64,000 nucleotides of DNA from positions 2,046,001-2,110,000 of the forward strand of contig NZ_JAHLZZ010000001.1 of assembly GCF_018967845.1 (NCBI RefSeq), in the 5' to 3' direction. The notes beneath the pieces are model-generated. The model was not told the origin of the DNA, did no database searches, and saw nothing but the letters and a program-made list of their open reading frames with translations. A program made the position numbers and the translations under genes. This DNA comes from Hymenobacter siberiensis. GTDB lineage: Bacteria > Bacteroidota > Bacteroidia > Cytophagales > Hymenobacteraceae. Below, one piece after another: positions 7,900 to 16,234 of this stretch (positions are counted from its first letter, which is position 1; each line of letters begins with the position of its first letter).

Positions 7900-9996
7900 C
7901 TACAGCGCCGCCAGCGCATCGGCTACGTTATAAACCGGGGCCTGGCAGGCATAGTTGCGGCAGATGTGCACCGCCGTGCGTCCATCTGTGGGCGTGGGCA
8001 GCAGCTTCAGCAGCGGCAGCTCCGAGGTGGCTTCAGTGCCTACCAGCACGGTATCGAACAGGAAATTGCGGCTCATCCCTTCGCGATACGTGTCCGCTTC
8101 CGGGCCCTGAATGGCAATTTCGGCTCCCGGCCGCAGCAGCGCGGCGTAGAGCGAAGCCCAGTTGGTGAGGTGTTGCGGCTCTTTCACCACGAGGTGGCGC
8201 AGCTGAAGCAGCATCTCGGCCGCCAGGTCCGTGTATTTCGCCTTCTCAAGATGGCGGCCCAGGCGGCGCAGGTTGTGCGCCATGATGGAGTTGGACGCCG
8301 GAATCACGTTGTCGAACAGCTCTTTTTTGCGGGCAATAAGCGGCTCAGCGTTGCTGTCGGTGTAGAAAAACAGCGTTTCGGTGGGGTCGAAGAAGTTGGC
8401 CAGCACGTATTCCGTCAGCACCTCGGCTTCGCGCAGCCACTTTTCGGCGAAGGTGACCTCGTAGAGGCTGATATAAGCCTGAATGACCAGCGCGTAGTCT
8501 TCCAGGAAGCCGCTGATGCTGGCGCGGCCGTCTTTGCAGGTCCGATACAGGCGCGCCCCGTTGCGCAGGTTGGCTTCGATGAAGCGGGCGTTGTGCTCAG
8601 CCATGGCCAGGAATTCGGGCTCGCCGAAGGCGCGGTAGGCATCCGTCAGGCCTTGGAGCATGAGCGCATTCCAGCCGGTGAGAACTTTGTCGTCGAGGCC
8701 GGGGCGCACGCGGGTGGCGCGCACGGCCATTATTTTCTGTTTCCAGCCCGTCACCAGCTCGGGCAGAATGCCCGGTGCCAGCTGATGAGCGGTTGCAAAG
8801 TCTACATCGGTTTCGCGGCGGTGCAGGATGTTGCGGCCGTGTTCCCAGTTGCCCACGGCCGTGCAGTTGTAGTACGCAGAAAACAGCGGCTCCTCATCGC
8901 CCAGAATCCCTTGCAGTTCCTGCTTCGTGAAAACGTAAAACTTGCCTTCCTCACCCTCGCTGTCGGCATCGAGCGACGAATAAAAGCCGCCCTCATCATT
9001 GGTCAGCTCCAGCCGGATAAATTCGATGGTATCGTACACCGTTTCCCGAAAAAGCTCGTCCTGCGTCAGCTGGAAAGCCTCGCTGTACAGGCTCACTAGT
9101 TGGCCGTTGTCATACAGCATCTTCTCGAAGTGCGGGGCCAGCCACTCGCCATCCACCGAGTAGCGGGCAAATCCGCCGTGCGCCTGGTCATAAATCCCGC
9201 CCCAGGCCATTTCGCGCAAGGTCAGTACGGCCTGGTCCAGCACGGCCCGGCTGCCGCTAATGGCGTGGGCCCGCAGCAAAAAACGCCAGATGCTGGGCAT
9301 CGGAAACTTCGGGGCGCGGTTCGTGCCGCCGCGCTCGCGGTCAAAGCTGGTGCTCAGATTGTACACCAGTAGCTTGAATTCCTCTTCGGAAACGCCGACC
9401 GGGCCGGTTTCGGGTGCTACACCAATGGCCTCCAGCGCCGCGTAATCGGCTTCCTGGGCCGCGTTGCGGTTGTGCCCGCCATACTTGGCCAGCTCGCTCT
9501 TGCCAATCACCTCCATAAACCGCTCGGCCGACTGTTCTAACTCGGTGCGGTGCTCACCGGCGTAAGCCTGGCCGATGTTGGTGAGCAGTTTGGTCCAATT
9601 GCCCTGCGGGAAGTAGGTGCCGCCGTAAAAAGGCTTGGCGTCGGCGGTCAGAAACACGTTCAGCGGCCAGCCGCCCTGCAAACCCATGGCGTGCAGCGCA
9701 TCCATGTAAATCTGGTCCACATCGGGCCGCTCCTCGCGGTCAACCTTGATGCACACAAAATGCGCGTTCATCACTGCCGCTACGGCCTCGTTCTCGAACG
9801 ATTCGCGCTCCATCACATGGCACCAGTGGCAGGCCGCGTAGCCGATGCTCACCAGAATAGGCTTTTGCTCGGTTTGGGCACGGTTTAGCGCCTCGGGACC
9901 CCACGGGTACCAGTCTACAGGATTGTGGGCGTGCTGTTGCAGGTAGGGGCTGGTTTCTTGGGCGAGGCGGTTGGTGTGCGAAGCAGCGTGGGCCAT
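7900..9996 (-). CDS. Thioredoxin domain-containing protein of the YyaL/DUF255 family
   Basis: The 698-residue product begins with the family signature ([28 protein letters not shown]) and a thioredoxin-like domain whose active site reads CHWC, in [16 protein letters not shown]. The family-typical [16 protein letters not shown] and [23 protein letters not shown] follow. The C-terminal two thirds form the alpha/alpha-barrel part resembling cellobiose 2-epimerase-like folds ([32 protein letters not shown]). The length matches the family. The biological function is not established for bacterial members. The gene starts with ATG at 9996 and shares its strand with the GSCFA gene upstream. Confidence 0.9.
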   Translation of the reverse strand: MAHAASHTNRLAQETSPYLQQHAHNPVDWYPWGPEALNRAQTEQKPILVSIGYAACHWCHVMERESFENEAVAAVMNAHFVCIKVDREERPDVDQIYMDALHAMGLQGGWPLNVFLTADAKPFYGGTYFPQGNWTKLLTNIGQAYAGEHRTELEQSAERFMEVIGKSELAKYGGHNRNAAQEADYAALEAIGVAPETGPVGVSEEEFKLLVYNLSTSFDRERGGTNRAPKFPMPSIWRFLLRAHAISGSRAVLDQAVLTLREMAWGGIYDQAHGGFARYSVDGEWLAPHFEKMLYDNGQLVSLYSEAFQLTQDELFRETVYDTIEFIRLELTNDEGGFYSSLDADSEGEEGKFYVFTKQELQGILGDEEPLFSAYYNCTAVGNWEHGRNILHRRETDVDFATAHQLAPGILPELVTGWKQKIMAVRATRVRPGLDDKVLTGWNALMLQGLTDAYRAFGEPEFLAMAEHNARFIEANLRNGARLYRTCKDGRASISGFLEDYALVIQAYISLYEVTFAEKWLREAEVLTEYVLANFFDPTETLFFYTDSNAEPLIARKKELFDNVIPASNSIMAHNLRRLGRHLEKAKYTDLAAEMLLQLRHLVVKEPQHLTNWASLYAALLRPGAEIAIQGPEADTYREGMSRNFLFDTVLVGTEATSELPLLKLLPTPTDGRTAVHICRNYACQAPVYNVADALAAL

Positions 9997-10031
9997 ATAG
10001 AAGCGGAGTAGGGGAGGTGCTGAAATACCAA

Positions 10032-10052
10032 ACCCGGCGAAAAAAGCCGGGT
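10032..10052 (-). terminator. Weak hairpin after the GSCFA gene
   Basis: A 7-bp GC stem (acccggc/gccgggt) with a 7-base loop lies about 55 bases past the stop of the minus-strand gene at 10106. The T-tract on the minus strand is short, so this may be a terminator or only an attenuating hairpin. Confidence 0.35.
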
Positions 10053-10105
10053 CTGGGAAATAAATAACGCAACTAGCCGGGTTTCACCAGCCTAAAATCT
10101 GAAAG

Positions 10106-12976
10106 CTAAGCTGACTTTTTAGGTGTTTTGGGTTTAGCCGATGGCTTGGCCGCTGACTTAGCCGCCGGTTTAGCCGCTTTCTCAGTCTTGGCTACTACTT
10201 TTTTCGGAGCAGCTGCTTTGGTCGCTGCTGCCTTCGGAGCCGCTTTAGCCGCCGCCTTTTTGGACACCACCTTAGCTGCCTCCGCCACCTTCTTTTCAAC
10301 TGCAGCAGCAACAGGCTTCGGAGTCGTTTTAGCTGATTTGGCCTTAACTGCAGCTACCGGGGCCACTTTTGTAGCAGCAACCGGCTCCTGCGCTACGGGC
10401 GAAACCGGAGCCGCTACAGCCTTGGCTTTCGCGGCCGGTTTACGCTTCGATGCTGAAGGGGCTGGAGTCGTTGTAGCGGGCGTAGCAACAGCCGCTAATG
10501 TTGCGCTAGGCAGGACAGCCGTTGGTGCTACTGCAGCCGCTTTAGCCGGTTTAGCTTTCGGAGCAGCCGTCTTAGCCACGGCCGCTTTAGGCGCTACCGG
10601 TGCTACCACTTTAGCCACGGCCGCCTTGGGTGCCACCGCTTTGGTCGCGGCCGCTTTCGGCGTGGGAGTCTGCGCTACCAGCGTGGCCGAGGAGCCCATC
10701 ATGCGGCCGGCGGCTACTTGCGTACGAACAATCGTAGGGTCAATCACCGGAATTACCGGCGTATCAATGGCCGGCTTTTCTGCCCGGCCACCAATAGCGG
10801 CCCGGCTCTTACGCCCCGTGCGCTTGGCCGGGGCTGGCTTTGCCACGGGGGCTTCACCAGTATCAGCAGCATCGGCGGCCACCGCTGAAACGGCGGCCAT
10901 GGCCTGCCCACTTACTGGCAGCGCTGCCACTGTTTCCTGCGACTGCCGCGTATTTCCGCGCTGGCTTTCAACGGCTGGCTCCGATTCGCGGGGCGCAGCA
11001 AGCTGCTCGCTACCAGCAACCGGCGATGAATGATTCATTTCCAGTCCAGAAGCACCCGACTCAATGCTACCCGCCGCATTGGTATCAGCCGTTTGTTTGC
11101 GGGCCTTTTTCTTGTTCCGATTGCGGCTGTTGCGGGAAGGAGCGCTGGAAGCAGTCAAATCTGCCTCAGCATTACTGCTCACTACCTGCGGTGCATCCAT
11201 CGTCGAGTCGAAGTCAATCGGTGCCGGCACTTCGGTCTGAATAGCAGATGCTTGCGTAACGAAAGCCCCATCGGCTGCCGGAGCAGCAAACAGCTCTACG
11301 CGCGGCACGCGGCCCGGTTCATTGCGTCGGCCGCCCCGTTTCACCGGCTGCGATTTGGTGATAACGCTCGATTTCTGCCCATCCGAACGCCCGCCTGCCT
11401 CATTCGGCAATGCGTCGGTCGCCGCTTCCAAAGCCGCTTCCGATGCCGGCAGTTGGCTTTCATCCACCTCCGATTCGGCGGCGAGGCGCAGGGCGTGCTT
11501 TCGTGCCGTGCGCTTGGCACCACCGCGCGAGCGGCGTTTCTTCTTGCGGCCGGGCTCCTGGTCATCCGCATCCTGTTCCGAAACGGGCGCACCAATGGTT
11601 GCTTCGGGCGCAGCTGCAATGGGAGTTAGCTCCGCCGGTGCCGAATCTTTATCGCCGAGGAAGGGCTGTTGCGCAAATTCGTCTGCTTCCCCAAAACTCG
11701 CGGCCTGGAATGCCTCCGTTTCGGTAAGCGAAGCCACCTGGCCTTTGCCACGGCCGTCACGCCGCCCGCGCTCAGGTCGGTCCGAACGGCCCGTTCGCTG
11801 CGCCCGGAATTCTTCCGGCGACAAACGAGGTGGGCGGCTACTAGTATTATCGTTAGCTGATTGCTGCGTTTCAGCTGTTGCAGCTTCACCAGTCGGAGCT
11901 ACGCGTGTCGCTACCGAGGCCACCGAACCCTCGCCAATATCAATCCGCTCCTCGTCGTCGTCCAAATCGGCCGCTGCTTGCGGCTGCAACGGCTCTGGAA
12001 GTGCCGCAATGCGCGTTTGCACCGTGCGCAGCTCATCGGCCACGTCCACTTTACGTAGGCTCATCTGCTCGAGCTTTTCGCGGGTACTCTCCAGGAATTG
12101 CCGGTGCTCGGGTGCGCCCTCATGCAGCGGCCGGTGGCCCAGCGACTGCCGAACAGCCGCCCACTCCTTGCGGAAACGCCCAAAATCAGCGTCGAAATAC
12201 GTGCGGGCAAATTTCTCCCAGATATAGTCCTCCGCCACTTCCGACGGATGCAGCATATCGGCCGCGTAAAAGCGGTAGTCGCGCAAATCATCCACCAGCA
12301 GCTCATAAGCCGGAAAGTAAGCCACGCCCGGCAGCAGGTCGCTCACAATGTGCGTGGCCAGCCGCAACACGGACTTACTCACCGAGTTTAGCGGCAGCGT
12401 ATCTTTCAGATGCCGTACGGGGCTCACCGTCAGTACAAAGCGAAGCTCCGGGTTAATGCGGCGCAGGTAAGCATGCGTCTCCGCCAAGGCATTGATGATT
12501 TCATCTGGCGTCAGCAGTTCGCGCACAAACAGGTCACTCGACTGCTTGTGGCAGTTACTCACCAGCTCGCCGGTTTCGCGCAGGCGGTAGGCCCAGGCCG
12601 TGCCCAGCGTCAGCAATACCACATCGGTATTGCGCAGAAACTCGCCCGTTTGCCGCACCAGGTCCTGAATGTGCTGTAGCAGCTCCACCGGCGAATCGGC
12701 CCCGATGCTGCCGTGCAGGTCGTAGCTCTGCCAGCGGCCACGAGCCTGCACAAGATGCCGCTGCCAATCCACGTCTTCGCCAGCGGCGGCTCGCAGCAGC
12801 CGCGCCAGCGCTAGTGGCTGGAATACGGTGCCAAACGGGTTTACCCGCGCTTCTATCTTATTGGAAGCCAGTCGTGTACCAATGCTGTCGGCGAAGCACG
12901 AGCCCATGGTGAGCACCCGCGCCGTGCGCGTCAGCTGGCCGGTGGCCGGGGCAATTGTCAATTCAGTTCTAAACAT
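10106..12976 (-). CDS. GSCFA-domain protein with very long Ala/Lys-rich C-terminal tail, 956 aa
   Basis: Residues 1 to about 290 are a GSCFA domain, an SGNH-hydrolase-like family: the signature reads VLTMGSCFADSIG near residues 22-34, followed by VVLLTLGTAWAYRL, VLTVSPVRHLKD and DMLHPSEVAEDYIWEKF. From about residue 300 onward the protein is low complexity. First comes an acidic and mixed-charge part with basic patches (GRKKKRRSRGGAKRTARKHALRLA), then about 200 residues at the C-terminus dominated by Ala, Lys, Pro and Val in the manner of histone H1-like proteins. GSCFA proteins are usually near 320 residues, so two thirds of this product is extra. A TATTTTTG box on the minus strand at 12982-12989 lies so close to the ATG that the mRNA could be nearly leaderless. 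Confidence 0.85.
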   Translation of the reverse strand: MFRTELTIAPATGQLTRTARVLTMGSCFADSIGTRLASNKIEARVNPFGTVFQPLALARLLRAAAGEDVDWQRHLVQARGRWQSYDLHGSIGADSPVELLQHIQDLVRQTGEFLRNTDVVLLTLGTAWAYRLRETGELVSNCHKQSSDLFVRELLTPDEIINALAETHAYLRRINPELRFVLTVSPVRHLKDTLPLNSVSKSVLRLATHIVSDLLPGVAYFPAYELLVDDLRDYRFYAADMLHPSEVAEDYIWEKFARTYFDADFGRFRKEWAAVRQSLGHRPLHEGAPEHRQFLESTREKLEQMSLRKVDVADELRTVQTRIAALPEPLQPQAAADLDDDEERIDIGEGSVASVATRVAPTGEAATAETQQSANDNTSSRPPRLSPEEFRAQRTGRSDRPERGRRDGRGKGQVASLTETEAFQAASFGEADEFAQQPFLGDKDSAPAELTPIAAAPEATIGAPVSEQDADDQEPGRKKKRRSRGGAKRTARKHALRLAAESEVDESQLPASEAALEAATDALPNEAGGRSDGQKSSVITKSQPVKRGGRRNEPGRVPRVELFAAPAADGAFVTQASAIQTEVPAPIDFDSTMDAPQVVSSNAEADLTASSAPSRNSRNRNKKKARKQTADTNAAGSIESGASGLEMNHSSPVAGSEQLAAPRESEPAVESQRGNTRQSQETVAALPVSGQAMAAVSAVAADAADTGEAPVAKPAPAKRTGRKSRAAIGGRAEKPAIDTPVIPVIDPTIVRTQVAAGRMMGSSATLVAQTPTPKAAATKAVAPKAAVAKVVAPVAPKAAVAKTAAPKAKPAKAAAVAPTAVLPSATLAAVATPATTTPAPSASKRKPAAKAKAVAAPVSPVAQEPVAATKVAPVAAVKAKSAKTTPKPVAAAVEKKVAEAAKVVSKKAAAKAAPKAAATKAAAPKKVVAKTEKAAKPAAKSAAKPSAKPKTPKKSA

Positions 12977-13025
12977 TAAAGCAAAAATAGCCCGTAACCG
13001 GGCTATGGCCCGAGAACCGGAATAA

Positions 13026-13055
13026 AAAAAGCCCTACCAGCAGGCAGGGCTTTTT
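13026..13055 (-). terminator. Terminator of the rpsF-rpsR-rplI operon
   Basis: Arms aaaaagccct and agggcttttt pair over 10 bp around a 10-base loop, with a T-run on the minus strand after the stem. It lies 22 bases downstream of the rplI stop. Confidence 0.8.
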
Positions 13056-13077
13056 CAATCTAGCAAAGAAACCGAGA

Positions 13078-13521
13078 CTACTCGGCTACTACGCGGAAGT
13101 TAATCGTGTGCTTCACTTCCTTGTGCAGGTTAGCCGTGGCGGTGTAATCACCAGCCGAAGCAGGCTCCTGGTCGAACGACAAACGCTTACGGTCGATGTC
13201 CACACCCTTGGCTTTCAGCGCTTCGGCCAATTGCAGCGTGGTTACGCGACCAAAGATTTTGCCGCTCTCACCCACCTTAGCGGGGATTTCCAGCACCATG
13301 TTACCAATCTGGTCGGCAATGGCTTGAGCGTCACCTTTGATTTTATCGGCTTTGTGAGCGGCTTGACGCACGTTCTCGGCCGTGATTTTTTTATTCGTCT
13401 TGTCGGCCAGCATGGCCAGACCCTGCGGCAACAGGAAGTTGCGACCGTAGCCCGATTTCACGGTCACGATGTCGTTCTTGTACCCGAGGCCCTTAACGTC
13501 GTCTTTGAGGATGATTTCCAT
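13078..13521 (-). CDS. rplI: 50S ribosomal protein L9
   Basis: The 147-residue product starts MEIILKDDVKGLGYKNDIVTVKSGYGRNFLLPQG, the classical L9 N-terminal domain, and continues with the long connecting helix and a C-terminal domain (DIDRKRLSFDQ...HKEVKHTINFRVV). L9 binds 23S rRNA at the base of the L1 stalk. The frame is open to 13590, but the extra residues are encoded by a degenerate dyad repeat, so the ATG at 13521 is used. It is the last gene of the rpsF-rpsR-rplI operon. Confidence 0.96.
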   Translation of the reverse strand: MEIILKDDVKGLGYKNDIVTVKSGYGRNFLLPQGLAMLADKTNKKITAENVRQAAHKADKIKGDAQAIADQIGNMVLEIPAKVGESGKIFGRVTTLQLAEALKAKGVDIDRKRLSFDQEPASAGDYTATANLHKEVKHTINFRVVAE

Positions 13522-13542
13522 GTCTTGTAGAAATTCTGAGTG

Positions 13543-13608
13543 TTGAATGCTGAGGGTTGAGTTGGAAAATCCACACTCAACATTCAACACTCAACCCTCA
13601 ACATTCAA
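13543..13608. repeat. Degenerate tandem/dyad spacer between rpsR and rplI
   Basis: Arms at 13543-13562 and 13589-13608 pair with one mismatch over 20 bp. The right side is a run of degenerate 7-8 nt units (ctcaaca-, ttcaaca-, ctcaaccct-). It lies inside the operon between two co-directional genes and is not a T-run terminator. Confidence 0.7.
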
Positions 13609-13611
13609 AAT

Positions 13612-13887
13612 TTATTTCAGGGCGTCGGCTACGTACGGCATCAGGGCCAAGTGGCGGGCCTTAGCGATGGCCTGAGTCACTTTGCGCTGGAATTTCAGGC
13701 TGGTGCCGGTGAGGCGACGGGGCAGCACGCGGCCCTGCTCGTTCACAAACTTCAGCAGGAAGTTCGGGTCTTTGTAGTCCACGTACTTGATGCCGTTCTT
13801 CTTGAAGCGGCAATATTTCTTACGAGTGTCCTGCGGCTTGTTCATAGCCGACCGGTCGTTGTTGCGGTTGAATGCGGGAGATGCCAT
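13612..13887 (-). CDS. rpsR: 30S ribosomal protein S18
   Basis: The 91-residue product has the S18 core: [37 protein letters not shown] and [23 protein letters not shown]18 binds 16S rRNA in the platform together with S6. The gene lies 12 bases downstream of rpsF and upstream of rplI, the usual order in bacteria. The ATG at 13887 gives a short N-terminal arm ([13 protein letters not shown]); a second ATG 14 codons later is possible. Confidence 0.96.
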   Translation of the reverse strand: MASPAFNRNNDRSAMNKPQDTRKKYCRFKKNGIKYVDYKDPNFLLKFVNEQGRVLPRRLTGTSLKFQRKVTQAIAKARHLALMPYVADALK

Positions 13888-13899
13888 GTCGTTGCTAAA

Positions 13900-14277
13900 T
13901 TATTGGGCTACGGCTTCGGTTTCTTTGGCAGCCTTCTGCTGGTTCATTTCGCCGTTGCGGCGGCGGGCGTTGTACTCCACGGCGTGCTTATCGAGCACGG
14001 TCGTGAGGAAACGAATAACACGCTCGTCGCGGCGGAAAGCCAGTTCGAGCACGTCTACGATGTTGCCTTCGCCAGTGTACGACAGGCAGAAATAGTAGCC
14101 TGTGTTCTTCTTTTGAATCGGGTAAGCCAGCTTGCGCAGGCCCCAGGCTTCGTTTGACAAAAGGGCGGCGCTATTTTCCTTAAGCACCTGAGTGAACTTC
14201 TCGACCGTTTCTTGCACCTGGCTCTCGTTCAATACGGGAGTTACGATGAAGACCGTCTCGTAATTTCTTTGTTCCAT
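13900..14277 (-). CDS. rpsF: 30S ribosomal protein S6
   Basis: The 125-residue product starts MEQRNYETVFIVTPVLNESQ and shows the S6 pattern NEAWGLRKLAYPIQKKNTGYYFCLSYTGEG, then VLELAFRRDERVIRFLT. S6 binds the 16S rRNA platform as a dimer with S18. The frame is open to 14343, but the ATG at 14277 is preferred: it gives the family N-terminus and lies 43 bases downstream of a strong promoter. It is the first gene of the operon. The C-terminal extension with Lys, Glu and Gln (NQQKAAKETEAVAQ) is typical. Confidence 0.96.
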   Translation of the reverse strand: MEQRNYETVFIVTPVLNESQVQETVEKFTQVLKENSAALLSNEAWGLRKLAYPIQKKNTGYYFCLSYTGEGNIVDVLELAFRRDERVIRFLTTVLDKHAVEYNARRRNGEMNQQKAAKETEAVAQ

Positions 14278-14320
14278 TACGATGGGGGTGAATTGTGGGT
14301 GAAAAAAATTGATTGGGGCG

Positions 14321-14351
14321 CAAAGGTACTGACTTTCCGGCACATTGCCAA
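14321..14351 (-). promoter_or_regulatory. Promoter of the rpsF operon
   Basis: On the minus strand, a perfect Bacteroidota -7 box TACCTTTG (14321-14328) is preceded by TTGGCA (14346-14351) with a 17-base spacer. It is 43 bases upstream of the rpsF ATG. Confidence 0.65.
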
Positions 14352-14730
14352 GGCCGCCCTACTCATCCGTCCAAATTGCCTGATACCCGCGCTGCCCATT
14401 CCGTAATCCTACCACTCGCCTTCCTCTGACATGGCCGTTGCTAACCTAATAATCGTAAGCAGGAAATGGGATGAGGTAAAAATCAGGGCCCCGCCACTAC
14501 TCATCACATGAAAAATATCCGTCAAAATACTTGGCGCGAGCTAACAAAAGCGGCTGCTGGTAGTTCAGATTTAGTGCTTTAGAAATCACCTCCTAACTAG
14601 TATTCGCCGGTTGCTTTTGATGCTGTCACGGCTCATTCATTCGCTCTCTGCCATTATCTGCCTTGCGGCCAAAAACCTATATAATCGCCAATCCAAACGG
14701 CTGCAAATGCCCGGAAATTGCCTTTTACTT
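14352..14730. other. Intergenic region with no feature seen
   Basis: Between the divergent rpsF and actA promoters lie about 380 bases without a supported gene, tRNA or clear hairpin. Base composition is lower in GC than in the flanking genes. Confidence 0.5.
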
Positions 14731-14761
14731 TTTGCCGCCTACGATTCCTGACCTACATTTG
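14731..14761 (+). promoter_or_regulatory. Promoter of the act-cox locus
   Basis: TTTG at 14731-14734 and TACATTTG at 14754-14761 are separated by exactly 19 bases, matching the Bacteroidota consensus at both boxes. The actA ATG follows 46 bases later. Confidence 0.8.
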
Positions 14762-14807
14762 TGGCCTTGAAATGCCCCTAGCATTTCGTTTTACCGTCTA
14801 TTTTCTT

Positions 14808-16136
14808 ATGAATAGCATTCGACTTCGTTCGTTACCTCATTTGTTGCTGGCACTAGTGCTCACGTTTGCTGGCATCCAGCAGGCTTCGGCCCAGGCACCC
14901 GCCGATGTTAAAAAGGATGGGGTAGTTCCCGGCGCCACCGCCGCAGCTACTCCCGCAACCGCTGTTGCTCCGGCTGCCGGCGGTGGCGATGCTGCTGCCA
15001 TCGCCGCCGGCGATGCGCTTTTCAAAGGCAACTGTGCCCAGTGCCACGCTGTGAATGAGCAGGTAGTTGGTCCCGCCCTCGGTGGCATCACCAAGCGTCG
15101 TCCCATCTCCTGGATTTTGCCCTGGATTAAGAACTCCAGCAAAGTAGTAGCCAGCGGCGATGATTATGCCGTAGCGCTCTACAACAAGTTCAACAAACAG
15201 CAGATGCCCTCCTTCGCCCTGTCGGACAAGGAAATCACTTCTATCGTTGCGTACATCACTTCGGAAGAAGGCAAAACCGCTGCTGTAGCCGGTGGTGTTC
15301 CCGCCACCGGTGCTGCTGCCGATGGATCTGCTGCTGGCGGTACCGAAGCCGGTGCGGGCAAATACATGGACATCCTCCTCATTGTCCTTGTAGTAGTGCT
15401 GATTGTGCTGGTGGTAACCCTCGTTATCATTGGTAACCTGATGAAGGATGTGCTGCGGGGACGTAAAGACCTCGACGGCCGCGACATCGAAGTTCTGGAG
15501 CAGCGCTTCGACTGGGGCAAGTTTTACCGCTCGCCCGTATTGCGTGGTATTGTAGGTGTCGTTTTCGCGCTTGTTTTACTTTACGAAGGTGTGCAAAGCG
15601 TAATGGCCGTTGGCTTGAACCAGGGCTACCAGCCCACGCAGCCCATTGCCTTCTCGCACAAGCTGCACGCTGGCACCAACCAGATTAACTGCGCCTACTG
15701 CCACACGTCGGTATACAAGAGTAAATCCGCCAACATTCCTTCGGCCAACATCTGTATGAACTGCCACTCGCAGATTAAGACAGAGTCGCCCGAAATCAAG
15801 AAAATCTACCGCGCTATCGAGCGCAAGCAGCCAATTCAGTGGGTTCGTATTCACAACCTGCCTGACCTGGCTTACTTCAACCACTCGCAGCACACGCAGG
15901 TGGCTGGCCTCCAGTGCCAGACCTGCCACGGCCCCATCCAGAACATGGAAGTGGTATACCAATACTCGGCCCTCACCATGGGCTGGTGCATCAATTGCCA
16001 CCGCGAGATGCCCCTCAACACGAAGGACAACAAGTACTACGACAACCTCGTGAAGCTGCACGACACCAAGAATGCCGGCGCTCCCTTCACCGTGTCGTCG
16101 AACGGCGGCACCGAGTGCTCGAAGTGCCACTACTAA
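14808..16136 (+). CDS. actA: Alternative complex III multiheme cytochrome ActA (with extra N-terminal heme domain)
   Basis: ActA is the multiheme c-type cytochrome of alternative complex III, taking electrons from the iron-sulfur subunit ActB. Six CxxCH motifs are visible, at about residues 76, 295, 316, 370, 394 and 437. The last five form the classical pentaheme part. The first, CAQCH, sits in an N-terminal monoheme domain, after a signal peptide ending ASAQ and an Ala-rich linker. One membrane helix lies near 186-210 and another near 248-268, between the two heme regions. The frame is open further upstream to 14718, but the ATG at 14808 places the signal peptide correctly and follows the promoter. 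It is the first gene of the actABCDEF-cox cluster. The extra heme could hand electrons to the adjacent oxidase. Confidence 0.93.
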   Translation: MNSIRLRSLPHLLLALVLTFAGIQQASAQAPADVKKDGVVPGATAAATPATAVAPAAGGGDAAAIAAGDALFKGNCAQCHAVNEQVVGPALGGITKRRPISWILPWIKNSSKVVASGDDYAVALYNKFNKQQMPSFALSDKEITSIVAYITSEEGKTAAVAGGVPATGAAADGSAAGGTEAGAGKYMDILLIVLVVVLIVLVVTLVIIGNLMKDVLRGRKDLDGRDIEVLEQRFDWGKFYRSPVLRGIVGVVFALVLLYEGVQSVMAVGLNQGYQPTQPIAFSHKLHAGTNQINCAYCHTSVYKSKSANIPSANICMNCHSQIKTESPEIKKIYRAIERKQPIQWVRIHNLPDLAYFNHSQHTQVAGLQCQTCHGPIQNMEVVYQYSALTMGWCINCHREMPLNTKDNKYYDNLVKLHDTKNAGAPFTVSSNGGTECSKCHY

Positions 16137-16157
16137 TAATATGATTTCAGTAGGGAG

Positions 16158-16211
16158 TACTGGGTAGTCAGTATTCTAGCCTGCTCGTTATTAACTACTG
16201 ACTACCCAATA
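16158..16211. repeat. Degenerate dyad spacer between actA and actB
   Basis: Arms tactgggtagtcagta (16158-16173) and 16196-16211 pair with one mismatch. The stretch after the dyad repeats related units (actgatt, actgatta) up to the actB start. No T-run follows. Confidence 0.7.
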
Positions 16212-16234
16212 CTGATTACTGATTACCCTCCCAA

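Noticed and set aside
10128..11033. Ala-rich open frame on the plus strand
   Set aside because: It is the reverse reading of the Ala/Lys-rich tail of the GSCFA gene; Ala-rich codons read as Ala/Gly-rich codons on the other strand.
14352..14730. Possible tRNA or small RNA between rpsF and actA
   Set aside because: No cloverleaf, TPsiC-like arm or terminator-like hairpin was found by eye.
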